From: Elusimicrobiota bacterium
Lineage (GTDB): Bacteria > Elusimicrobiota > Elusimicrobia > UBA1565 > UBA9628
Reading direction: 5' to 3'
NCBI GenBank assembly: GCA_016194625.1
Contig: JACQBB010000387.1
Span: 1-10,521 of the forward strand
DNA: 10,521 bases
Numbering within the stretch: position 1 is the first letter of the stretch; each line of letters begins with the position of its first letter. The notes under the pieces were generated by a model. The model ran no database searches and was not told the DNA's origin. It saw only the letters and a program-made list of their open reading frames with translations. The position numbers were made by a program, and so were the translations under genes. This document shows, piece by piece, positions 1-6,405 of the stretch.

Positions 1-551
1 AGGCGGCGGACGGGGCCGGGCTGGTGGTCTCCCTGCCGTACGCGCGCGAGGCGGCGCGGCTCGTCGCCGAGCGCGCGGGCGCCGCGCTCGTCGAGGCGGA
101 CCTGCCGCTGGGGCTGAGCGGGACCGAGCGCTTCCTGCGCGCCGTCGCGGGCGCGTCGGGCCGGGGCGCGCGCGCCGAGAGGCTGATCGCGGCGGAATCG
201 GCGGCGGCGGTGCGCGACTCGAGCGAGCTCGTGATGCGCGTGCTCTCCGGCCGCGCGGCGCTGGTGCGCCAGGACGACCCGCACCTCGACGCGGCGCTGC
301 GCGAGCTGTGCGCCGAGTTCGGCCTGCTCGACCCCGCGGCGGGGGACGCGCGCCGCGGCCGCCCGCTGTGCTTCGCGCCCACGCTCAACGACGACCCGCG
401 CGAGACCGCGCTGGTCCCGACCGGCTACCCGAACTACCTGGAGCACCCGGTCGCCGACCGGCCGTTCCTGGGCTACGCCGGCTTCCGCCAGCTGGCCGAC
501 CGCGCCGCCGCGGCGGCCCTGCGCGCCGACGACGAGGAGAACGCCCGATGA
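1..551 (+). CDS. NifK/BchB-like nitrogenase-family subunit, 3' part only
   Basis: The frame is open from base 3, so this is the C-terminal 182 residues of a gene that begins upstream. It aligns by eye with the C-terminal half of the 3965-5266 product: VVSLPYAREAARL matches VVSLPHGRRAAKT, LVEADLPLGL matches LVEAELPFGL, and the ending ADRPFLGYAGF matches RDEPFLGFQGA. That ending is the typical NifK/BchB C-terminus (a G[YF]P segment, then PFLGYxG). In this family the C-terminal Rossmann-like domain helps form the substrate and cofactor cavity. The part carrying the cluster-binding cysteines lies outside the window, so the metallocluster cannot be judged. The stop overlaps the next start as ATGA at 548-551. 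It is shorter than its paralog between the DPH motif and the end. Assignment to the nitrogenase-like superfamily is fairly firm; K-type rather than D-type is inferred from the paralog. Confidence 0.82.
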   Translation, partial: AADGAGLVVSLPYAREAARLVAERAGAALVEADLPLGLSGTERFLRAVAGASGRGARAERLIAAESAAAVRDSSELVMRVLSGRAALVRQDDPHLDAALRELCAEFGLLDPAAGDARRGRPLCFAPTLNDDPRETALVPTGYPNYLEHPVADRPFLGYAGFRQLADRAAAAALRADDEENAR

Positions 552-1423
552 AGACGCCGCTGACCGTCGTCGTGTACGGGAAAGGCGGCGTGGGCAAGTC
601 CACGATGTGCGCCCACCTGGCCGTCGCCTTCGCCCGCGGCGGCCGCAAGGTCCTCCTGCTCGGCTGCGACCCGAAGGCCGACACCTCGCTGCGACTGCTC
701 GGCGGAGAGCGGCCCGCGACGATCGTGGACATGGTCTCCGGCTTCAAGGGGCGGGAGTTCTCGGACCTGGTCGTGCGCAGCCGGCCCGGGCTCGACGTGC
801 TGGAGACCGGCGGCCCGCCGCCGGGGATGGGCTGCGGGGGGCGCAGCGTGGCCACGCTGTGCCAGTTCCTGGAGGAGCACCCGCGCGAGCTGAGCGGCTA
901 CGACACGCTGATCTTCGACGTGCTCGGCGACCTGGTCTGCGGCGGCTTCGTGGCGCCGCTGCGCTTCGGCTTCGGGCGCGACGTGTTCATCGTCTCCTCC
1001 GAGGAGAGCGCGTCGCTGTTCGCGGCCAATAACATCGTGCGCGTCGCCTCCGAGCCCTACCACCAGGGCGTGTCGGTCGGCGGGATCATCTTCAACCTGC
1101 GCCAGAACGACGCGCGCCGCGAGGTGCTCGAGGCCTTCGCCGCGCGCCTGGGCGTGACGGTCGCGGCCGTGCTGCCGCGCGACCCCGCGATCCTGGACGC
1201 CGAGGAGCTGGGCGTCACGGTCTACGAGCACGCGCCGGGCGCCGAGGCGGCCGCCCGCTTCGACGCGCTCGCCGCGCGCATCGAGTCGCGGCGGGGCGCG
1301 GTGCCGGGCGCCTCCGCGCGCCCGCTGCCGCCCGACGAGTTCACGGCGTTCACGCGGGAGAACCGCGCCTACCGCCCGAGCCCGGCCGTCGCCGCGCTCC
1401 AGAAGGGGAAGAGGAACGGATGA
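548..1423 (+). CDS. NifH/BchL-like iron-protein ATPase (intact copy)
   Basis: This is a 291-residue member of the NifH/BchL/BchX family, close to the usual 270-300. Such proteins are homodimers with a bridging 4Fe-4S cluster that hydrolyse ATP and pass electrons to a NifDK/BchNB-type partner. Visible motifs are the P-loop GKGGVGKST (residues 11-19), GCDPKADTS (39-47), GGPPPGMGCGGR with cluster ligand Cys96, and DVLGDLVCGG with ligand Cys131. The 35-residue Cys spacing equals that of NifH (Cys97 and Cys132). AANN at about 157-160 is also typical. The first P-loop lysine is kept, as in NifH. The ATG at 548 is chosen because family homology begins there, it forms ATGA with the upstream stop, and GAGGAG lies 8 bases before it. 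An open frame extends 80 codons further upstream but is only the shadow of the previous gene. The C-terminal tail (from about residue 260) looks specific to this subfamily. Confidence 0.93.
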   Translation: MKTPLTVVVYGKGGVGKSTMCAHLAVAFARGGRKVLLLGCDPKADTSLRLLGGERPATIVDMVSGFKGREFSDLVVRSRPGLDVLETGGPPPGMGCGGRSVATLCQFLEEHPRELSGYDTLIFDVLGDLVCGGFVAPLRFGFGRDVFIVSSEESASLFAANNIVRVASEPYHQGVSVGGIIFNLRQNDARREVLEAFAARLGVTVAAVLPRDPAILDAEELGVTVYEHAPGAEAAARFDALAARIESRRGAVPGASARPLPPDEFTAFTRENRAYRPSPAVAALQKGKRNG

Positions 1424-2228
1424 AGCCGCGCAACAACATCGTCGTCTTCGGCAAGGGCGGGATCGGCAAGTCCACGATCTCCGCGAACCTCAGCACCGTG
1501 TACGCCCTGCAGGGCAAGAAGGTCCTGCACGTGGGCTGCGACCCGAAGCACGACTCGACCCTCGGCCTGGTGGACGGCGGTCTGATCGAGACCTTCATGG
1601 AGAAGCACGCGCGTTCCTTCGCTCTGCGCGACCGGCCGGAGCTGACCCCGGGCGACCTCATGGTGAGGGGGCGACTGGGCATCGACTGCGTGGAGGCCGG
1701 CGGCCCCGAGCCGGGCGTGGGCTGCTGCTGGAGGCCCTGCAGGACCTGGGCGTGCTGGAGGCCGGCGGCTACGACGCGCGCGTGTTCGACGTGCTGGGCG
1801 ACGTGGTGTGCGGCGGCTTCGCCGCGCCCCTGCGCAAGGGCTTCGCCGAGAAGATCGTCATCGTCGTGTCCGAGGAGCTGATGGCGCTGTACGCCGCCAA
1901 CAACATCGCCAAGTCGGTGAAGACCTACTCGTCGAACGGCGTGTACCTGGCCGGCCTGGTCGCCAACCTGAAGGACGAGGAGGGCGGGCGCGAGCGCATC
2001 GAGCGCTTCGCGCGGATCCTGGGCACGCGCGTGCTGGAGTTCGTGCCGCGCGACCTGGCGGTGCGCGAGGCGGAGTTCGCGCGCGACCGCACCGTCGTCG
2101 AGCGCGCTCCGGGCTCGCCGTTCGCGAAGAGCGTCGCCGCGCTGGCCGAGAAGGTCCTGGCGGTCGAGAAGAAGGATTGCCCGATCCCGACGCCGATGGA
2201 CGACCGGAGGTTCTATGCCGCTTGGTGA
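1420..2228 (+). pseudogene. second NifH/BchL-like iron-protein ATPase, frameshifted at about 1722-1730
   Basis: The first part reads in the frame starting at ATG 1420, with P-loop GKGGIGKST (residues 11-19), the BchL-type motif GCDPKHDST and AGGPEPGVGC ending at 1725. The rest reads in another frame, from LLLEALQ at about 1722 through DVLGDVVCGG, YAANNI and VPRD to the stop at 2228. The two 4Fe-4S cysteine codons (1723 and 1809) lie 86 bases apart, whereas the neighbouring paralog and NifH have 105. So 19 bases are missing, just where the A-G-R-G-V loop should follow the first Cys. The break lies in a CTG run (gctgctgctg). Everything else is well conserved with family-typical codon use, so this is either a recent lesion or a sequencing or assembly error. 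If intact it would be about 275 residues. The start overlaps the previous stop as ATGA, with GGGGAAGAGG at 1404-1413 before it. It probably supplies electrons to the subunits that follow. Confidence 0.85.
1714..1734 (+). other. site of apparent 19-base deletion and frameshift in the second iron-protein gene
   Basis: The codons for G-V-G-C end at 1725 in the frame of the upstream half, and the L-L-L-E-A codons of the downstream half start at 1722 in a different frame. The overlap is a short CTG repeat. Cys-to-Cys spacing is 19 bases shorter than in the upstream paralog, which explains both the frame change and the loss of the conserved Arg-containing loop. Slippage or recombination at the repeat, or an assembly collapse, could produce it. 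Confidence 0.8.
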
Positions 2229-3975
2229 GGCCGCCGCGCCCGCGAAGGAGGTCCGCCACGCCACCGCCGGGCCGCGCGCGCTCGCCGCGTTGTCGGACCT
2301 GCTCGGCCTGGCCGGCGCCGCCGGCGGCTGGCGCCTGGACGGCGCCTGCGCGACGGGCGCGGGAGCGGAGGCGCGCCTGCGCTTCGCCTTGAGCCGCGGC
2401 GCCCACCGCTTGGTGTTCCACGCGGAGCCCCCGGGGCTGACGCTCGCCCCGGACGGCGAGACGAGCCCCGCGACGGCGCGCTTCCTGAAAGCGACGGCCG
2501 CGCGCTTCGGCGCGCGCACGACCGCCGACCTGGCCGCGCTGGTGGACGCCGACCCCGGCTCCTTCGTCGAGTCCCTGCCGCCCGGCGCGGGCGGCGACCG
2601 CGTGCGCGTGCCCTGCATCGGCCAGCCGCTCGGCCTGCTCGAGTCCGGGTGGCGCAACTTCTACGCCGACCAGGACTTCGAGGTCCTGCTCGGCGTGCCC
2701 GACTGCGTCTCCGACCGCACGATCAACGTGGAGTACGCGGACCTGGAGTGCTTCTACGCGCGGCCCAAGCGCAGCTTCGGCAAGTGGACCTTCCTGGACT
2801 GGCCCGAGGAGAGCGAGGACGGCCCGCGCTCCGGCGACGCCGACGGCGAGGGGCAGGACTCGAACATCGTCGCGGAGCTGGAGGAGCGCGACATGATCCT
2901 GGGCACCTCGGAGCGCGCCGAGGCGCTGGTCGAGGAGGTGCGCAAGCGCGCGGGCGGCGCGGACTACATCCTGTTCACCCACCTGTGCACGCCGATCGTG
3001 ATGGGCGAGGACATGCAGGGCCTGGCGCGGCGCTGCGAGGAGGAGGTCGGCGGCAGCGCGGTGCGCTGGAGCCAGAAGGACCGCGACGGCAACGACAACT
3101 TCGGCGAGCACTTCCGCGCGCTCGTCGCCCGCCCCGGCTTCCTGGACGCGGCGCCGGACCCCGCGGCCGTGAACCTGTTCCACTTCCCGCCCGCCGCGCG
3201 CGAGGCGGAGCTCAAGCCTTTCCTGGAAACCCTGGGCCTGACCGTGAACCTGAGCGTGTTCCCCGACGTGCGCCTGGGCGACCTGGAGCGGCTCGGCCGC
3301 GGCGCGTTCGACGCGTTCTGCGCGCGCTCCTCGTACCCGACGAAGGTCCGCGAGATCCTCTCCGGCGCGGGGAGGAGGACCGTCCCCGTCCCCGCGCCGT
3401 ACGGCGTTTCCGGCACGCGCGCCTGCCTGGCGGCGCTGGCCGCCGCGGCGGGCAAGACCGTCGAGTTCGAGCGCGCGTGGGCCGCGAAGGAGGCGGCGTT
3501 CCGGCCCGCGTGGGAGGCCCTGCGCAAGGACGCGGCCGGCCACCGCCTGGCCTTCGTCGTCTCCGAGGCGACCCTGCCGCGCCTGCTCGAATTGCGCTAC
3601 GGCCACGGCGCGCCGCTGGCGACGATGGCCGCGGAGATCGGCTTCGGACTGGACCTGGTCTACTACGACCGCCACGGCGAGCCGCCGCGCCTGCCGGAGG
3701 CCCTGGGGAGCGCGCGCGTGAGCGTGTTCCGCACGCCGCGCGAGCTGGAGCGGGTCCTGCGGGAGGGGGACTTCGCCGCCGTCTACTCCGACGTGTTCTT
3801 CGACCCGCGCGTGACGCGCGCCGGGAAGGCGCGCTTCTCGAGCAAGGACTTCGAGATGGGCCTGGAGGGCGCGCGCCGGACCGCCGAGCGCCTGCTCGCG
3901 GTGTGCCGCCTGCCGTTCTACCGCCGCTACGCCGCGCACCTGCGCGCGGGCCCGGGAGGCTCCGATGTCCTGTAA
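2215..3975 (+). CDS. NifD/BchN-like nitrogenase-family catalytic subunit
   Basis: This 586-residue protein is longer than BchN (about 430) or NifD (about 490) because of an N-terminal extension of about 125 residues and an acidic insert at about 198-215. Family signs, by eye: a PCxGQPLGL segment with Cys134, GVPDC with Cys164, then LEERDMILGT (like LEEKDIVFGG of NifD), and THLCTPIVMGEDM with Cys258 (like STCPVGLIGDD). These three cysteines are candidates for the P-cluster-type 4Fe-4S ligands at the D/K interface. Later come VNLFHFPP, FCARSS (Cys369, perhaps the position of NifD Cys275), PAPYGVSGT (compare BchN PFPLGVEGT) and FEMGLEGA near the end. The FeMo-cofactor histidine region of NifD (a GPxHGYDG-type motif) has no His here, arguing against nitrogen fixation. 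The start at ATG 2215 overlaps the upstream gene by 14 bases, with GGAGG at 2206-2210. The substrate is unknown; a tetrapyrrole is plausible. Confidence 0.83.
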   Translation: MPLGEAAAPAKEVRHATAGPRALAALSDLLGLAGAAGGWRLDGACATGAGAEARLRFALSRGAHRLVFHAEPPGLTLAPDGETSPATARFLKATAARFGARTTADLAALVDADPGSFVESLPPGAGGDRVRVPCIGQPLGLLESGWRNFYADQDFEVLLGVPDCVSDRTINVEYADLECFYARPKRSFGKWTFLDWPEESEDGPRSGDADGEGQDSNIVAELEERDMILGTSERAEALVEEVRKRAGGADYILFTHLCTPIVMGEDMQGLARRCEEEVGGSAVRWSQKDRDGNDNFGEHFRALVARPGFLDAAPDPAAVNLFHFPPAAREAELKPFLETLGLTVNLSVFPDVRLGDLERLGRGAFDAFCARSSYPTKVREILSGAGRRTVPVPAPYGVSGTRACLAALAAAAGKTVEFERAWAAKEAAFRPAWEALRKDAAGHRLAFVVSEATLPRLLELRYGHGAPLATMAAEIGFGLDLVYYDRHGEPPRLPEALGSARVSVFRTPRELERVLREGDFAAVYSDVFFDPRVTRAGKARFSSKDFEMGLEGARRTAERLLAVCRLPFYRRYAAHLRAGPGGSDVL

Positions 3976-5266
3976 GATCGGCGTGCGCATCAACGTCCCG
4001 TACCTGCAGGGCGCCTATCTCGCCTTCAACGCGGTCCCCGACGCGTACTTCCTCGGCGACGGTCCCAGCTGCATCTTCGACAAGGCCGAGCACATCCACG
4101 GCCGCCACGACCTGTTCTCGACCCTGCTGTCGGCCGACTCCGAGCACCGCGTCCAGCACACCGGGCTGAACGTGTTCAACATGGCCGGCGACACCGAGGG
4201 CGAGATCGCGTCGGCGCTGAAGCGCCTGGCGGCGTCGCCCAAGTGCGGGGCCGTGTTCCTCGGCTCGATGCCGATGTGCGCGCTCGTCGGCACCGACTAC
4301 GAGCGCATCCTGCGCGAGGCGACCGCGGGCTCCGGCAAGCCCGCGTTCCTGATGCCGCGCCGCTCGGCGGTCGCCGGCGACTGGCTGGACGGCTACGCGG
4401 CCGTGCTCGAGACGATGGCCGCCGGCATGGACCTGGACGGCGCCGCGCCGGAGCCGGACGCCGTCGCCTTCGTCGGCTACATGATGGACCGCAACGAGGG
4501 CGACCACCGCGGCAACCTGCGCGAGCTGGAGCGCATCGCGCGCGCGCTGGGCCTGGACCCCGTCTCGATCTGGCCGTCGGGGCGTCCGTACGCGGACCTG
4601 CGCGCCGTGCGCCGCGCCGCGACGGTCGTGTCCCTGCCCCACGGCCGCCGCGCCGCGAAGACGCTCGCGCGCCGCCTGGGCGCGCGCCTGGTCGAGGCGG
4701 AACTCCCGTTCGGGCTGGAGGCGAGCCGCCGCTTCGTCGAGCAGCTCGGCCGCGAGCTGGGGCGCGAGGCGCGCGCGCGGGACTTCGTCGCGCGCGAGCT
4801 GGACGAGGTCGTGCCGCGCCTGGAGTGGACGGTGCCGCACGCGTTCCTGGGACGCCGCTTCGCGTTCGCCGGCGACCCGCACTTCGCGTCCGCGTTCGCC
4901 GAGCTCATCGAGGGCCTGGGCGGGCGCGTGGTGGGGACGATCGCCGTCGGCGCGGCCGGCCACCTGCCCGCGGGCCGGCGCGAGGAGCTGGCGGCCCGGC
5001 CCGGCACCGCGTTCGAGCCGGTGCCGGCCGAGGTCGCGGGGACCTGGGGCCGCTTCGCGGCGGGCGGCGCGGACCTGATCGTCGGCTCGGCGTTCGCGTT
5101 CGACCAGCTCGACCGCGGCCGCCGCTGGCTCGAGTTCGGCTTCCCGTCGGAGGACACGCACTTCCTGCGCGACGAGCCGTTCCTCGGCTTCCAGGGGGCG
5201 CTCGCGTTCCTGTCGCGCGTCGCCAACGAGGTCGCGCGCGGGCTCAACCCGGAGCGGACGCGATGA
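3965..5266 (+). CDS. NifK/BchB-like nitrogenase-family subunit
   Basis: This 433-residue protein probably pairs with the preceding gene product in a D2K2 heterotetramer. The N-terminus carries PYLQGAYLAFNAVPD followed by GDGPSC (Cys36) and HIHGRHD, matching the HGPxGC...RH block of NifD/NifK. GSMPMCALVGTD (Cys105) matches the TTCMAEVIGDD block. Spacing from Cys36 suggests that the usual first cluster cysteine falls at Asn10 or Val11; Cys3 is seven residues off, so an altered ligand set is possible, as in BchB where an Asp is used. The middle has VAFVGYMMDRNEGDHRGNLREL and VVSLPHG, and the end has FGFPSEDTHF then EPFLGFQGA, the classic K-type ending. The start at ATG 3965 overlaps the previous gene by 11 bases, with GGGAGG at 3954-3959. 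The 3' half is paralogous to the partial gene at 1-551. Family is confident, exact reaction unknown. Confidence 0.87.
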   Translation: MSCKIGVRINVPYLQGAYLAFNAVPDAYFLGDGPSCIFDKAEHIHGRHDLFSTLLSADSEHRVQHTGLNVFNMAGDTEGEIASALKRLAASPKCGAVFLGSMPMCALVGTDYERILREATAGSGKPAFLMPRRSAVAGDWLDGYAAVLETMAAGMDLDGAAPEPDAVAFVGYMMDRNEGDHRGNLRELERIARALGLDPVSIWPSGRPYADLRAVRRAATVVSLPHGRRAAKTLARRLGARLVEAELPFGLEASRRFVEQLGRELGREARARDFVARELDEVVPRLEWTVPHAFLGRRFAFAGDPHFASAFAELIEGLGGRVVGTIAVGAAGHLPAGRREELAARPGTAFEPVPAEVAGTWGRFAAGGADLIVGSAFAFDQLDRGRRWLEFGFPSEDTHFLRDEPFLGFQGALAFLSRVANEVARGLNPERTR

Positions 5267-6405
5267 GCGGCGACGCCTCGGCGGCGACGGAGAAGCGGCA
5301 CTGGGTCCGCCTGACCAAGTTCTGCAACCAGCGCTGCCTGTTCTGCCTGGACCGCTACGCGCAGACCGGCGGCGTCGTCCCGGTGCCGGCGGTGCGCCGC
5401 GAGCTGGCGCTCGGGCGCAAGCGCGGCCTGCGCCGCGTGGTGCTCAGCGGCGGCGAGCCGACGGTCCATCCCGACTTCGTCGGGATCGTCGCGCTTGCGC
5501 GCTCGCTCGGCTACGAGCACGTGCAGACGATCACCAACGGCCGGCGCTTCTGCTACGGGGACTTCTTCGCGCGGGCGGTCGAAGCGGGCCTGGACGAGGC
5601 GACTTTTTCCCTGCACGGCAACACCGCGGACCTGCACGACCGGCTGACGAAGGTCCCCGGCTCGTTCGTCCAGGCGGTGACGGCCCTGCGGCGCGCGCTG
5701 GCGACGCCGGGCTTCATCGTCAGCGTGGACGTGGTCATCAACCGCCTGAACCTGCCGGTCCTGCGCGAGCATCTGGACTTCTGCATCGGGCTGGGCGTGA
5801 GGGAGTTCGACCTGCTGGCGCTCGTCCCGTTCGGGGACGCGTGGAAGCACCGCGACGAGCTGGCGGTGGACTTCTCGGATCCCGCGGACCTGGCCCGGCT
5901 CCACCGCGCGCTGGAGGTCAGCCGCCGCGGCGACCTGCACGTCTGGACGAACCGCCTGCGCCCCGAGCACCTGGAGGGCTTCGAGTCCCTGATCCAGCCG
6001 CCGGAGAAGATCCTCGACGAAGTGCGCGGTCGCGGCCGCATCTTCGCGCGCTACCTGAACGGCGGCCGCGCGCCGGGCTGCCGCGGCGACTCGTGCCCGC
6101 ACTGCTTCCTGCGCGACTTCTGCCGCGACCTGGACCGGACTCTGAAGGACGGCGTCCTGCCGCCGGCCTCGGGGCCGCTGTGCCTCCCGCCCCAGGCGAA
6201 GGCGGAGCCGTTCCGCTTCGGCCGCAAGCCCGACATCCAGGACTTCGCCGAGTTCTACATCGCCTCGCGCTACGCGCTGAAGGCGTCGGCGTGCGCCGGC
6301 TGCGCGCTCGCCGGGCGCTGCGACGGGCTGGGCGTGCGCCGCGTCCGCGCCGAGGGCTTCCGGGCGCTGAAGCGCGTCACGCCGCGCGCCGGGGCCGCGC
6401 GATGA
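5263..6405 (+). CDS. radical SAM protein with C-terminal SPASM-like cysteine clusters
   Basis: This is a 380-residue radical SAM enzyme. The motif FCNQRCLFC supplies the 4Fe-4S ligands Cys21, Cys25 and Cys28 that bind S-adenosylmethionine. GGEP is at residues 63-66, with TITNG and SLHG further on, all typical of the partial TIM barrel. The C-terminal third has extra cysteines in two groups: Cys273, 278, 281 and 287, and Cys344, 347 and 353 (C-x2-C-x5-C), plus Cys307. These resemble SPASM/twitch domains that hold auxiliary Fe-S clusters in enzymes modifying peptides and other large substrates. The start at ATG 5263 overlaps the upstream stop as ATGA, with GGAG at 5251-5254. Being embedded in the nitrogenase-like operon, it probably acts on the same substrate or product. 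The reaction cannot be named from sequence; peptide maturation is an alternative given the SPASM-like tail. Confidence 0.9.
   Translation: MSGDASAATEKRHWVRLTKFCNQRCLFCLDRYAQTGGVVPVPAVRRELALGRKRGLRRVVLSGGEPTVHPDFVGIVALARSLGYEHVQTITNGRRFCYGDFFARAVEAGLDEATFSLHGNTADLHDRLTKVPGSFVQAVTALRRALATPGFIVSVDVVINRLNLPVLREHLDFCIGLGVREFDLLALVPFGDAWKHRDELAVDFSDPADLARLHRALEVSRRGDLHVWTNRLRPEHLEGFESLIQPPEKILDEVRGRGRIFARYLNGGRAPGCRGDSCPHCFLRDFCRDLDRTLKDGVLPPASGPLCLPPQAKAEPFRFGRKPDIQDFAEFYIASRYALKASACAGCALAGRCDGLGVRRVRAEGFRALKRVTPRAGAAR

Noticed and set aside
308..547. An 80-codon in-frame upstream extension of the first iron-protein gene
   Set aside because: It reads as Arg/Pro-rich shadow of the upstream K-like gene. 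Homology starts at the ATG at 548, which has an ATGA overlap and a ribosome-binding site.
24..551. An independent gene starting at GTG 24
   Set aside because: The frame is open to the window edge and the product aligns with the C-terminal part of the K-like paralog, so it is a fragment cut by the window.
1714..1740. Programmed ribosomal frameshift in the second iron-protein gene
   Set aside because: A shift alone would still lack about six residues of the conserved Gly/Arg loop after the first cluster cysteine. No slippery heptamer is evident; a 19-base loss explains both frame and spacing.
1858..3993. A 711-codon open frame on the minus strand, and other long minus-strand frames across the window
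   Set aside because: They lie wholly opposite well-supported genes, their products are low-complexity Arg/Ala/Gly/Pro-rich, and long open antisense frames are expected at this GC content.
548..5266. A true nitrogenase (nifHDK) or bacteriochlorophyll reductase operon
   Set aside because: The FeMo-co histidine motif is not seen, no nifB/E/N or bch genes are present in the window, and the D-like subunit has an unusual length and insert.
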